This document shows positions 33,000 through 45,959 of a DNA stretch of 64,000 nt, one piece after another. The notes under the pieces are model-generated. The model ran no database searches, was not told the DNA's origin, and was given only the letters and a program-made list of their open reading frames with translations. The DNA comes from Saccharina japonica (lineage: Eukaryota > Sar > Phaeophyceae > Laminariales > Laminariaceae). The stretch covers positions 213,292 through 277,291 of the forward strand of contig MEHQ01003952.1 in the NCBI GenBank assembly GCA_008828725.1. Direction: 5' to 3'. The first letter of the stretch is position 1, and every line of letters starts with the position of its first letter. A program made the translations under genes and the position numbers.

Positions 33000-35900
33000 G
33001 CTGTCAAAGTGAACTACGTACCTACACAGCCAAAGGATATGAACCATAACGCCGAATACTTTCTACACCAAGAACCCAATATGATAATATACTAGATAGC
33101 CGATTCTTACTTGAATATCTACTTAGTATGAGCAAGAGACCTTTCAAGGTAGATCTATTTCCGATATTGAATGATATGTATGATCTAGCTCATGTTCCGC
33201 GTTGTGATCCGCATAATCCGCTTGATTTGTAGAACATGTTTCGAGCTGAACTATGCAGACCCTGCACCGACCTCTAACAACGGTGGATGGGTAGATAACC
33301 TAGATGATCTAGATCATGATCTATTCTCGAGGTGTACACCGTTTGGTTTCTTGACTTATAGAGTTACTACGGCAGCGTGCCCCCCTTGTTTGCGAACAGC
33401 ACCCGGTAACGCGGACGCGGTGGTTCGCAGAATTAGTCACCGCGAGGAAAGACTACGACAAGCATCAGTTTAGGACAAATACAACTTGGGGGTATGATTT
33501 CATGGAGGCCTGCCTTGTTCACTTTTCGATACATTCGCGATACATACGTACTTATGTTGTTCGGTTTCTCTGCAGCCGGTTGAATAAAAGAGTGATGTTC
33601 AGGGGCTGTTGTCCATGTTTTGTCGAATGTACCCGGTCAAGGGTATTCAAGTGAAGACGGGGGGTGCATTGTGCGCTAAGGGCATCGCGGGGACGGCGTG
33701 ACCGTTGGTTAATGAAGTTCTATGATGTTGAGTCCTACGTGGAATACACCGTGTCTGCACTGTTCCGCGTGTGTACATACATGGAACAGTTTCGTCCTTG
33801 ATGTAGCGCAAGGGCCCTCGGGACCGATAATATTATTTTACAGCTCAGCTTCAAAACCGGGGCCTCATGTCTCCAGACCTCGAAGATCTCTGGCAGTGCA
33901 TGCGTAGTATTTATGCTCTATTGATATACGCCGCTGCCGAACGCGTCACTCGATGGCACGCGTGGATATTCCATGGGTTGCGGAGGAAAAACAGTGGATA
34001 ATGTACGCTCGTACCACCAAATACCAAATACAAACACAAGTAGACCAGTACCTGTCGTCAAAGGCCCACGGTAAAAACCACAAAGAAGTGAGCCGTACCT
34101 TTCCTCAAGGCTCCACCCTCCCATATATACGGGCTGTATATTATCATCAAATCCCAGGTCGTATCATTATCATCATCGACTGCTCTGGGAGGAGCAGCAT
34201 CCACGCCGAGGCATCCAAGTACCATCTCGGATCATATTGCCTCGCCACACAATCTAAAACCCCAATATCCGTAGACCGTATGACACCCCACATATCCGGA
34301 AGCCAGTGTCTAGCAACCGTATACCGCAAACAGCCCCCCTATTCGGTGCGCGATACGATAGGTTCCGGATAACTTATCGCCAATTGCCAAATGAAAGTGA
34401 AACGGCAAGTGAAAGCTACCATAATATATCATCGCCAAATTAAAACGGCGACCTCAACTTCCACCCTTCATCATTGCCAACAAAAAACAACAATCCCAAA
34501 GCCCATCCTCAAGAATTCCAACGTAAAACGAAAATCCCGATACTAAATTTATCAATCTCGATTCCAGTGTATATCTCCTAAAGTAGAGCGAGACAGCAAC
34601 TACGGGAAGGGGAAAATCCAACAAACGTAAGTATGCTGTTAATACCTTCAAAACCAAACAATAACATCGTCTTCACATACATGCCCTTCCGCCCGATAGC
34701 ATCGCCTCTCCTGTTGCGTACTCTGTACGAGAAGAGCAACATATCATTTCTGATATAGAGCATCTCGAATCAAATTATAGCAACCCCATTGTTAGACACC
34801 CCCCCCAGAAGTATATAACAAGACCACAATGCGCATCTAAATCCAAAAATACTATAGGATCAGTAATTGGTTCACCTGTATGTTGTGCGTAATTAACCAA
34901 TAGCTAAGGTGTACGTAACGGTTCATCAAGGCCATTGACATACTTCAATGGTGTATTAACCTTGCTAGGCGTATGGGTACCTCCCAAAAACCCCATTACC
35001 TTAAGAACGCCCAAGGTCGACCGTAAATTCTTCAAGTACTTTCCAAACACATTCCACGCATACCAAAACCTCCCACTAGTCACCCCGAAACCAAATGCCC
35101 CAAAAGCCCCGGAAAAACAAACAAACGAACAAACCAGTGAATTAATTCACACAAGTTCACCACATCGTGACGGTCACAGCAAAATGTTTAAGCGTGCAAG
35201 AGTTTGACGAGGAAGTCGGCAAGCTGCTCTGTCGACCGTACGTGGTAACCTCAAACTACCCGTCAGACACATGGTCCAGGCATGTACGTCCTAGAATCAA
35301 ACCATACAGACACCAGCCCGAATACCTGCCCCACCACAGAGACAAACCTCCGGTCAGAAGCCTTGCGTGCATAGTCCGCATCCACTTATGGTATAACCTT
35401 AACTGAGCTCCACTATCTGCGATGGGTATTGTTCGTCGTGATACCGAGTACATCTACTATCTCCTCCCTGCTCGGTAGACGAAAAAACCATCATCGCATG
35501 GTCAATTTTTAAAAGCTGCGATATCAGTGTGACTTCAAAACCCCTCGACCAGAAAAATGAAATTAAACTCAAGTTCAACCCCACAGGCCAGAACCATCAA
35601 GTGTCTATAATAAATATGCTCGTAGGCAATGAAACAAACAGAACGTCGTTGTCGTTGTATGCGTGCACTCGCGTACAAGACTGCTGGATTACTTGTTATT
35701 CAACTACCCTCTGATCAAAACAAGTATTTGGGCCCTCGAGATACCTGGAAAAGCATTGCCTTTCGATCATTCCACAGTTCATGACAAAAGGACTGCCAAA
35801 GCCGATACGTGACATTGTACAGCTGTTGATGCTGTTATGTTTGTGGCATTCTAATATCGTACTTCGGAGGTCGTAGTACGCAATTCCGAATGCCGAATAC

Positions 35901-36940
35901 CAGGTACCAGTCTACCAGATACATATCACTATACTCGTATATCCAATGCAGGCATATTACAATCCAAGCATATTATAGTATCGAACAAACGAATTATAAA
36001 TAATTTCCTCTTGTCAATTTCAACCCAAAAACACGATCCAACAATATTTAATCTACTGTAAAGTGAATTGCTACTAAAGGAGCCGAACCCCACGTACTCA
36101 ACCCCTGTCTCCTGCTCCCCACCCCACGGACTCGACGCTTGTCTTCCGCCGCGGCTCAACGGCACCGCGGCATGGACTACATATCGTAAATCCGCAGAGT
36201 GAGGGTGCATCGGGTGGTTAGTTTCAACGCCAGGAACCAAAACAAGTCCCCACAGATCCGGAGACCAGTATCGAGCAATCGCATACTACAAAATAGCTCG
36301 TGCTCTTCTTTGTTGAGCATCCCCGTATTTACGACTCACTCGTGCAAGTACGTGTATTGTGTAGGAGATGTATGCGCGGGAAGGTTATGTTTATGTCAAC
36401 ATGTTGCACTGTAATATGCCGCAATAAGTGTATTTTGTGAGGAATGCATTGTGAGGACACAGGCGGCTCAAAAAACAGTAGCGCACACCTCTACCGTAGG
36501 GCGCCGCTATCGCGTACGTACGTGGAACGCGTTAAATTAGGCTGGGAATAGTCTTTCCGCACATCATCAGTGCAGGAGCTGCGGTCGGCCTCATGCTGAT
36601 GGTTTCTTGCTTCAATCTCCAACCCCCCCCTTCTACCCGCTTCTCTATTAAGCAAGGAAAGACGATCAATATTTTAACCACAAAGAGAAGAATACCTCCC
36701 CTGCAAGCAGTCGACGTTGTGTCAGGACACTAAATAAAGCGTAAGAACCACTGTCACTCCCCCTCCCCCGTAAAATAATAACCCCCCTTGCAAATTCCGC
36801 AATATCCCCCCAATACACCGCCCTCTCCCCCCAAACCCATGGCATCCGTTGGTGTACCGGGTACATACAACTCCACCCCCTGTAATACTTTTCCAGACGT
36901 CCCAATCTTGTCACCGAGCGGTGGTGTTTGGCGCATCATC
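33000..36940. other. No supported gene or named repeat
   Basis: Mixed AT-rich sequence. A short block (ATCCGGAAGCCAGTGTCTAG near 34297; ATCCGGAGACCAGTATCGAG near 36256) occurs twice and may belong to a diverged repeat. Reading frames of up to 139 codons (33953-34372) show no recognisable motif. Confidence 0.4.
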
Positions 36941-36952
36941 TAGAGGCAATCG

Positions 36953-37076
36953 TCACCACGGTCCCCAGTGCCACTCGCCCGTGTTGAACTGGTGGAATCC
37001 GTCGGCGCTACAGTCGTGGACCCCACCATGATCGGAGTGGTGGTCGGTAGAGCCTACGAGGACGTCGGTTACGCTC
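36953..37076 (-). CDS. Candidate 3'-terminal exon, His/Trp-containing tail, product not recognised
   Basis: On the minus strand a textbook acceptor (CCGCCCCTCAACCCCTTTGCCAG) precedes an open segment that reads SVTDVLVGSTDHHSDHGGVH, DCSADGFHQFNTGEWHWGPW and stops at TGA (36955-36953). It needs an upstream exon ending in phase 2. It lies about 670 bases beyond the stop of the Cys-rich gene on the same strand. The last exon of that gene ends in TAA, and its next usable donor (AAGAG|GTATAT at 37716) gives phase 1, so a direct join does not fit. It may belong to another gene or be a former 3' exon of the same one. Confidence 0.35.
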
Positions 37077-37554
37077 CTGGCAAAGGGGTTGAGGGGCGGG
37101 TGTGGGGAGGCAGCACGACGTAGGCGGTGACATAGTGGGCCAGTGAAAGAAATCTAAGTGATTGCACCGGGTCTTTACACTTGGAGTGAAGATCGGCTGA
37201 GTAGTTTAATTTATCGAATAGGGAATATTTCGTTTTTGTAAAGCTGCAGTAGTTTCTGTAGCTACACTTCTAGCCTTTCTGACCCCCCCACCGACCGCTA
37301 AGAACCGTGTCTATGGCAAACCTTGTCACAGGTGATGCATCGGCCCTGTTCCTACGCGAAAACATACAATGCGAGTTTGTGAAACTGCAAGCATAATACC
37401 AAATATATGTGAGCCTGGTGTAGCGATTGTAGAGCTGTACACAATGCGCGGTTGTTCGGAAATCGGTGGTATTACAGTATGTTTGCAAAAGATGATAGGG
37501 TTTTTTATGTTGATTGAGGCGAGTGCCTCTCGGAGGATACTCCAGCAATCAGCA

Positions 37555-37692
37555 GTTGTCGTAGTCAGTATTAGTCAGTAACAGTCAGTAATACGAGTAG
37601 TCAGTAAAAGTCAGAAATAGGAAGCAACAGTAAGCAATAGCCAGTAATAGTGGGTAATAGTATATACTAGTCAGTAGTAGTCAGTAATAGTC
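37555..37692. repeat. Degenerate minisatellite, AGTCAGTAATAG type
   Basis: AGTCAGTA, CAGTAATAG and TAGTCAGTA words repeat irregularly over about 140 bases just downstream of the Cys-rich gene. Confidence 0.85.
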
Positions 37693-37743
37693 ATACCAGG
37701 TATCACACAATATACCTCTTCTCCAACAGTCGTCATAGTCGTC

Positions 37744-40700
37744 TTAGTCGAGGATGCACGGCGCCGCATCGGTGTTGCTGCAGTAGTCGTCGCTGTCCTC
37801 GATGGTGCCAGTGCAACAGCCGGACTGTCAGCAATATGTAGGGGCGGTAGGGGGTGTTGGTTTGTCTGACCAGCTGATTGGATGATGGGGGGAGCTGGGG
37901 CGGTGAAGTACACATGTTCCCTCGCCAAACGACGCGTGCTGTCTCTGGTAGGGGCAACACCTTAACTTTTCTTTAACCCACATCCATATCCCCCGGTAGG
38001 TGCAGTAGGGGTATCAGCTAGTTTATACCTTCTGAGACGATATTTTCTGACTGGTTGGGTTCCCCAAATGAGCAAATACAAGTTGGTTCGAGAGGCGCAC
38101 TGCATTTTTTCCGAGGTGCCTCACTTGAGGATCTCTCTGCACCTCTGACGATCCGAACCATTAAGCCGTTTCGACTAGATGTTTAGTACACAAAATTGTC
38201 TTAAATTCCGGGTCATAGTGGAATATACATATTTATAATGAGCCGCGCGAGCGCGAAGCGCGAGCCTTTTTTTCATTGATTTTTCAAATGAAAAAAAAGG
38301 CTCTTCCTAACGGGTCGCATGAGGGCTCGTAGGGTGGACAAAAAAATGTTTTCTCTGTAGCTGTGAGACAGTCAACATCCACGTTCGTACTTCGCTCTCA
38401 TAGTACACGGCACCAACGCCAGTCCCGTCGGGCTCTGTGCACGCACAAAATTTAACGCAGTCTTCTCGTGCTGGTTTCGCTCTAACTCGTCCCGAGTTGG
38501 TCGAGCTAGGAGCGGCAGCGTGTGCTTTTAGAGGCACATGACCGGAGGCGTTTTTTTCAATATTTCTTATTTCACAACGGTTTTTCTTTTTTGAAATACA
38601 GAAGAACTCAATTATGCCGAGCAATACGATAGACCCAAGCGTGGGAGCATCGGATTCAAGTGCTAGACCGTCAAGCCGAGCGTACAGTGACGTTGGCCCT
38701 GGCCTCGTGTGTCGTGCTCCTGCTGCTGTTTACTGCTGTTCCGTTGTTGTTGTTGTTGTTGTTGTTGTTGCTGTGGCCGCCTGGCCATGCACATGGCTGA
38801 ATCATGTTTTTTTATTTCGGAACGTAAAGTATTGTAACTGCTGTTTTGTGTTTTTTAGTACTGTAGTTCTACCGAACGAAACCCGACTCTACCTGTAGGC
38901 GAAATATACCCGACCAAAGCAACGTGTGGGCCGTGTCCCTACGACATGACGAAGGTGGCATTGTAAGGCCTACCATCCCACTGATGAGGGGACGGGTAAG
39001 CTCTGCTGTAGATGCCGTACAGCAGTATTAATAGTAGTGGTGGCACCTGTGCTAGGAGAATATCGGTTTTTGGATCAGGTTTAGATTTTTTCATACTATT
39101 CAATCGGGTGATCTCACACCTGGCTGACGAATAAGCAATACGAACGAGGTACGTGTCGCGTTGAGGAAGCAGGGGACACACGAAAAATTGAGTACGAGTA
39201 CAGAGGGTTCAAGTGTTAGACCGACAAGCCGAGCGTATTATACAGCGACGCTGAGCCTGGCCTCGTGTGTCCTACTACTGCTGCTGTGCTGTTTCGCTGC
39301 TGTTGTTGCTTCGGCCAGCACAGGTGCTGCTGCTGCTGCTGCTGTATGCTGACGTTTTTTTCTCTCCAAAAAGGGCCAAAAAGAACGAACCAAAGCACGT
39401 ATATATACATACGTAGATGTTCGTTCGTGATGGTTCAGCACACAAGTATTTTTCCAGCTTGATGCATCGCAGATAAGACTGCTGCAGGTATTTGAGGTCG
39501 CGGCTCATTACCACCAATTACTAGTATTTAGGTGTATACATATACTTTAATTTTCTACAGAGAATAATATTTTTGTAAGGCGTGATCATCCCCCAAAGGG
39601 AACTGGGTGCAGGAGAGCTCCCGTCCGTCGCAAATGTTTGCACCAAATAGTCCTACGTACGTACCTTCATATGATAGCATTGGTTGTGCTCGCTATGCTC
39701 CTGCCGTCACCCGCTTCCGAGGTATGGTATGGTATGGTATATCATTTTTGTGGCTGAAACGTTTTTGGAATGTCCGGGCTTCTTATCTCCGAAATCATCG
39801 GAACTATCATTCTTGTGTTGCAAACTCGTGTTTCATTATAGTTTTGAGCCATGGGAGTTTTATCATCGTGGTATGTATGTACACTGACACTTTTAGTTTC
39901 CTCCACAAATCCAATTTTGTCGGGGGTGAGATGTATACCTGGTATGTTTATTTCAGGCTTTGTAATTTTAACATTTTTTTTTTTTAATGTATTAATTATT
40001 TCTCCCCTTACAAATAGACACACAACCTGAATTCTACAGCCCGAGATTGTGTCCCCCACATACGGGATGTATATCCTACATGAGGACGTATACAATCCCT
40101 AAGTACGCGCGATCGAAGTATTACACTCAGCTAGCTAATATATATATGAGTTTCGACGAAATCCTCGAGCTCAAGGCTGTTATTACTTTTTTTTAATATA
40201 TAGAGAGCTCCCTCCTCAAGGAAAACAAAAACACACACACACACGGTTGCACCTCTGTCGTGTAACATTAATTGATTGATTGCGTGTTTCCAGCGCAAGA
40301 GGCGGCAACATGAACCAACGAACGAACCCTACCTTGCCACCAGCCCGCTGGTCGCAACCGCTACCTCCGCAAGTCTCGCACTGAGCCTCGCAGCAGATGC
40401 CGTCAGTTTCCACACCGGGCACACCGTTGCTGCATAGAACGGGCGGAGTGCTGCGTGGCGTGGCTCTTAAGTCGACGTCATCGATAGGGCAGTACGCGCA
40501 AGACCCCCCACCGTTATAGACAAATTTATCTGCGGGTCAGACAGCGAAGTCACGTGTGGCAGTAGAAAAAAATAGGTTTGAAGAAGAAAACGGCTTATTA
40601 TGGGGGTGAAATGTGGGGAAAGAGTACGCAGTAAGAGAGGAATTGTCTGAGGTTTCAAGAGAAGGCAATACGAGGAGTGGCCGGCGAGAGCGGGCCCCAG

Positions 40701-43240
40701 ACGCCGTCATCCCGTGAATGAGCAGCACACTAGGTGCGTGCTTCTACAATGGCGGTGGCACCGTTCTCCTGTAATGTATTTTTAATCATCGGACACGTTT
40801 AATTCCTGGTGTTTCGATTATGTCGAGTGCATGTTTAAGACATACCATTGTTCATCTGGTACGAATCACACCCCCTCCCCCCCTCCAAAGTTAGTTTTTG
40901 GCTTACGATTGGCATAGGGGTCCTCGAGTAAGGAACGTTCAGAACGTTCAGAAACCAATGGTGAACCTCAACCTCAAGGCACATAGCATGCGAAACTTAC
41001 TTACTATTAGTTTAGGGACTGGTGTACCCTACGTGCCTGTTGCACTGGTCGACGATCCGTACTATGTGCAACACCCCCTTGCATACTTATTTTAGTTCCC
41101 CACTACATGCGTATGACAAGTTGTAACTGGCCTGCCATACTTCCAACGCACTGATCGAGTCAAGTTGAACGTATAATATGCCGATACATGGCGGAATAAT
41201 GTGTGATGAACTTGTGTCCCCTTACCGCATACCTTTTCGTGCCTGCGCGTAACGGGATATCCAAGGTTAAGATACTCGTATGCTCCTAAGCACGCGAAGT
41301 AGCTGCATATCAACCACTACAGTGTACCGTAAAGACGTATGCATCTCAACGTTCAAAGCTAACACATGCTACGATAAACGAGAACCTGTATACAGGCCAT
41401 TTTCTGAGGGTGATCACAAGAGGAGCCCTATACCTGCAGTAGTCAAAAACATATTTTGGACGAAAATAAAAAAGCGCCACCCGATGAAAAAAACATGCTC
41501 TAACGATCCAATGGAACTTTCTTGCAAGACAACTACTGTACTAAAGACCGAAGAGTTTGGGCCCTTAAGGAGCCTGTTCTCTTGGATTTGTTTCACCATA
41601 AATGCGCTACGAGTACCGTCATCGTAGCACGCGTCAGAACTGTCAACAACTCGGTTGGGGTGTCGAAGGGGGCATGGAGATCCACACAACCGCGTGAATG
41701 AGTGGGGTCTGGTCTGGTTCGGAAAGGCTCGAACGTGTGTGCGTAACAACACATTACCCGGAAAGACAGTCCGACAGATCAGCTTCTCTGTCCTCAACAG
41801 AAAACGCGGCGGCGCTTTCGTGTTAAGACAGAGGATTGTGGGCCTCTTGCGTCTTCAAGTTCCAACCGCCTTAGTATATATTGTAGCCGTCGATATTATG
41901 TCTACCCTGGATCTACCTGGCCTCCAGTGGTTGCCGATCCTGAGCAACACATAACGTTGAAAACAATGCGAAGAGTAACCAGAATCCTTCTCATTAGTAC
42001 CTCAGACGCATGCTGCGATAGAGGTGCCCCATGTTTTTTCTGAGCTCCTCAGTTAAGGAGCGTCATACCTCACCGAAATTGTTTTTCGAACGAAAATAAA
42101 AGTGCTGCCGGATGATAAATCTCATGACCGAAGTATGCTTGGAACATTATTCGTCACCATAACAAAAGTGCGACGAATTTGGGTTAAGGAGCCCGACCGT
42201 TCAGAAAACGGTCAAGCCAAAAGGTGATACCTATACCGCAGCACGCGTCCTCAGTCCCGAAACCCGGCCCCCCTCCCCACAACCACGAGCACCACTAACA
42301 GCAGCACTGGGAGCGCAACGCGTCAGACACTATAGGGAATAACCTGAACAAGAGATTACGTTGTACGTACTACTTGCCACTATAGCACCCATCAATAAAA
42401 AAGTGTAATATACGACGTTACCACGTATATCAGAGAGCGGTCAGCCACCAATTACCGAAGCAGTTTGAAAAACTCGACACACACACACAAAACATAAAAA
42501 CCAACAACGGAGGCGGCAGTCAGCCCTGGATTTGCGAGAGCTTTACTTACCATAATTGCTCTCATCGTCGATGATGCACGGCGCCGCCGAAGTGGCACTG
42601 CACAAGTCGCCACTCTCCCGGATTCGGCGTGTGCAGCAGGCGTTCTGTGAAGAGGAGGGGGGGGGGGTCGGGACACATGCCAACGTAGAGGCGCACCCTT
42701 TTGGTTTTATGGCTTCTTCACCCCGACCGAGGATCTCTATTATACCTCTCCAAACTTTGTTTTTGTTTGAGAAGTCTGATATATCAGCTCCCTGATGGAC
42801 AAACCTCATGGTCCTAGGGTTAAACAAGTTGATATTTCAAAAAAACAAAAAACGACTTTCCGTCAATGTTTTGCTAACCCCTTCAGGACTGAAAAAAACA
42901 GATCCTACTCTAATTTCGAATATTTTGTCCTCAAATACGTGGGACCGGTTCTTAAGGGCCCCCACCACTCAGGATATATCGTGTTGCGATAAATGTTTTT
43001 TTAATACGTACCCTTATTGTATACGGTTTTCACATTTTGCCTTCGGCTGCATAACAATGGTTGAGGAGGTTTTGTGAGCGACACGAATGTTCACGATCTT
43101 GGCTATGGTGGTGATGATGACAACGATGTTCTGACACTTCCATAGGAGCCGTCTATTCGTCTAATGTCTGCAGTATTAGTAGTAGTAGTAGAAGTAGTAG
43201 TAGTAGTAGTAGTAGGAGTAGTAGTAGTAGTAGTAGTAGA

Positions 43241-43271
<31 letters not shown>

Positions 43272-43922
43272 AAGCGTGGGGTCACAAAACAGGCTACACA
43301 CCAGAACTATACCCTAACTCTCTAGCTCAACGAAAATCCTAAAAACGAAAAGCACCCTCGGAACGGAATAGGTGCGACACACATTACATTGTCGGAATCC
43401 AACACGAATAACTAATGAAATGAACGACGCCGACAAATAGGGATATTACACATCTTCTCGTCCCGTACACCGCGTAAGATTTCGAAAAACGGTCAACAAT
43501 AAAACACTTTGTATACGGTGCGACAGACCAGCCGATGTCGGGGTTCGGGGCAGTGTATGTCGACGTCGTCCTGCCAGAGGCTTCAACCCGGACTAACGGT
43601 TGGCTCGCAGGAGCCCCAGTTTCCGTCGTCAAGCTCGGTGGCAAATGAAACCGCACACGGTTTGCTAGGGGCGCGCGACACCGAAGGGCAAGAGACGACC
43701 AACCAATATCGACGAACAAACCTCGCCGCCGGGCCTCGTGGCGCAACCAGCTCCTCCACATGTCCCGCACTGAGCCTCGCAGCAAAGCGAGTTCGACTGC
43801 ACACCGGGCAAACCATTGGTGCAAACAGCTCCACCTGGGTGGTTGAGGGGGGAGGGGGGGGATGGGTGGAGGAAGGCCAACAATAGCACAATGGTAGCGG
43901 AGATGCGGAGACACCACAGCAT
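37744..43922 (-). CDS. Secreted Cys-rich protein with two tandem modules, four exons, 190 aa
   Basis: Exons (minus strand) are 43922-43722, 42644-42551, 40529-40333 and 37824-37744; all introns are GT-AG and phases match (0, 1, 0). ATG at 43922 starts a signal-peptide-like MLWCLRISATIVLLLAFL. Two aligned modules follow. Module 1 (about residues 32-94) has CTNGLPGVQ, LCCEAQCGTCGGAGC, RPGG, then NACCTRRIRESGDLC and APCIID. Module 2 (about 129-190) has CSNGVPGVE, ICCEAQCETCGGSGC, RAGG, then GCCTGTIEDSDDYC and APCILD, stop TAA. Both are split by a phase-0 intron at the same residue. Between them lies SCAYCPIDDVDL. The dense, regularly spaced Cys suggest a disulfide-bonded extracellular protein. 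I know such CGGxGC modules from brown algal predicted proteins; function unknown. The introns (1077, 2021 and 2508 bp) hold MITEs, microsatellites and repeat R2. The early TAA after CILD might be a truncation. Confidence 0.8.
38262..38303. other. Perfect-like hairpin, 16-17 bp stem
   Basis: GAGCCTTTTTTTCATT pairs with AATGAAAAAAAAGGCTC around a short T-rich loop, with one bulged base. It lies within intron 3 of the Cys-rich gene and follows a GCGCGAGCGCGAAGCGCGAG stretch. Confidence 0.7.
38628..39352 (+). repeat. Two copies of a repeat with CTG/TTG tracts, about 570 bp apart
   Basis: TTCAAGTGCTAGACCGTCAA / GCCGAGCGTA / CTGGCCTCGTGTGTC / CTGCTGCTGTTTACTGCTGTT at 38652-38770 recurs at 39208-39350 with slight changes. 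It lies inside intron 3 of the Cys-rich gene. Confidence 0.75.
40027..40187 (-). repeat. Dispersed repeat family R2, inverted copy
   Basis: Reverse-complement match to 11028-11176: GAATTCTACAGCC, GATTGTGTCCCCC, GGGATGTATATCC, CATGAGGACGTAT, GCGCGATCGAAGTATTACAC, TCGACGAAATCCTCGAGCTC. It lies inside intron 3 of the Cys-rich gene, close to exon 3. Confidence 0.75.
41361..41635 (+). mobile_element. MITE, GACGCATGCTACGATA family, copy 1 (diverged)
   Basis: The left end AACACATGCTACGATAAACG pairs with the inverted right end GACGCGTGCTACGATGACGG. The interior shares with the copy at 42005-42249 the blocks GACGAAAATAAAAAAGCGCC / ACCCGATGAAAAA and TTAAGGAGCC. The flanking four bases (AGCT and AGAA) do not match. 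It lies inside intron 2 of the Cys-rich gene. Confidence 0.65.
42005..42249 (+). mobile_element. MITE, GACGCATGCTGCGATA family, copy 2, 4-bp target duplication CTCA
   Basis: The TIRs are GACGCATGCTGCGATAGAGG and, inverted, GACGCGTGCTGCGGTATAGG. CTCA stands on both sides (42001-42004 and 42250-42253). The interior has GAGCTCCTCAGTTAAGGAGC and CGAACGAAAATAAAAGTGCT. No coding capacity. It lies inside intron 2 of the Cys-rich gene. Confidence 0.85.
43172..43271. repeat. TAG/GTA trinucleotide microsatellite
   Basis: About 100 bases of AGTAGT with a few AGA and GGA variants, inside intron 1 of the Cys-rich gene. Confidence 0.95.
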
Positions 43923-45900
43923 GAGTCCACTCTGTTTCACGAGCGTGCTGCAGAACCTACGCTTTTGCTGAGTTCGGGGTGGACCTAGGCTCCTTTAGGC
44001 TGTTTATTCATTTAGGGCCACCCGCCGGTATTGTCCAACAACCGTTGTTTTTCCGCTGTTGTTGGAATGTTTTTTTTGTGTTTCTGCGAGAATAACACAA
44101 AACCAGCACAGGATATATGCGTTCAAGCTATACGAATGTGTAGGGAAAATTTACCAGACGATGAAACAAAATGAACGCTTGCGAAGAATCCCACTCTTTT
44201 AGGGGAAAACCAAAATCGAAAATCGAAAATTCGAAAAAAAAAAAAAAAATACAATGTCGCGCGGAAGCAACATATCGAAATTTTGGACTTTTCAGGCAAA
44301 CATCAAGAGTCCTTCGATTGTAACGGCCCTTAAAAAGCGCTACTACTTCACTCAAAAACCGACGATGACCAAATATATGTGCAAGCTCGACCCCGCGTGC
44401 AGAATCATATCGCCTAGACATATCATGCAACCAATCAATAAATTGCCCAAGTGTGCATTATGGAGCGAATGGCAAGGTCATTGAAAAGGTCATCGACTGA
44501 GGGGCCCCGTGCGTCAAAACACATTTTCCCACCACATCCCCTACGGCCCCGCACCCCGGCTTAGTCACAGAAAGCGCAACGAGGAGGATAGTGAAAATAA
44601 CCGTGTTCGTCGAACCACACTGTCTCGTTCCACATACCGCATGTTCGCAATCAAGGACCAATCACGCAGGGTGCCACAGCAACAGTTTAGAGGGCATAAT
44701 ATAAGTGAACAGCTGAAGAGGAATACAGCTACATCAAAAGCAGCAGCGGGTAGAAGAGTGGTGGTGGTGGTGTCGTTTGGTGACGGATTGCTGGCTCCTA
44801 TGAACGCAAAACTAATCGTAGCAACAACAGAGCACATCACAGATCTGCATTCTAGGCGCACAGTGTTGTACCACTCTGCCCGGAAAAGTAACGACAGTTT
44901 ATATATAGTTTTAATGAACAAAAGTTTCTTACATTTCGGGACAGCGGAGAGATTCGCACATAAGCATCGATCTGCAGGTATGATACCATGACTCGGAAAA
45001 TCGCAGGCTTCGACAAAAGCAACTCGTCACGGTACAGCACGGATCTGAGGCACGCGCATGCATGATGTAATGGCTGCTGCTGCCGCTGCTGCTGCTGCTG
45101 CTGGCCAGCAGGGTTGTAACATTGAGGTTGTACTGTTTGTAACACGCTCTCTGTGGTGCTGCTGTTGTTCGTGTGTGCTCCCCGTGCTCTCGGCAAGAAA
45201 CGCACAAAAAAAGTACGACTGAACATAAACAGGGCCTCACGCACAAAATATAAAAAATATAAAAGAACATTATTATTTACTGGCACGTACGTACAAAAAT
45301 AGGGCCTCATGCAGAAAACCCGGGAAATCGGCTTATCCACTCCCGCGGGAAAAAAAACTTCGAACGCCCGCCACGCGAGCCACAGAGCTCGGATCGAGCC
45401 CAAACCTCGACCAATGTGTCCGGCCGGGCCTCCCGTGTCGGGGTACTTAGCGTTTTGCAGAAAAGCGCTCGCGCGGAGAGAAAAGTTGCGAAAAGTGCGA
45501 AAAATTCACAAACATAACTATACATTTATAGATACAATCGTTTTTTTGATCAAAGGGTCAACAAAAAGTTGAAAAAACGAAGGATCTCCATAAATTCGGT
45601 CGGCATCGAAAACGACCCAAAACTGTGCGAGTCAGCCGTTCTTACACTACTTTCGACATAAAAAGCTCGGAATAGCCAAAGTTGGGAACATATGTTTTTT
45701 ATTTGTAATTTGTTTGATACAAGGGCTCCGCGTAAGTGTCGGCATAATGTCACCAGGGCTCTGCATCGAGGCCGGCATTTTTGTTCTTGTCCGCCATACC
45801 GGTCACGCTCTGGCATAGAGTTCGGCGTACTACTGTGCTGCTGTAGCACATGTGGGTTGGATGTGTGGGTGTGTGTGGGTGGGTGGGTGGTTTTTGTTGT
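43923..45900. other. No supported gene; one unassigned frame
   Basis: This is the upstream side of the Cys-rich gene. Around 44254-44484 both strands have protein-like frames (plus: LKKRYYFTQKPTMTKYMCKL; minus: ARGVELAHIFGHRRFLSEVV), neither recognised. A GCTGCTGCTG tract lies near 45070-45100. I cannot point to a promoter element with confidence. Confidence 0.4.
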
Positions 45901-45959
45901 CGCTGATGTTGCTGTAGTTGCCCATATGTTGTTTATCACCATACTACTACTGCTCTTGT

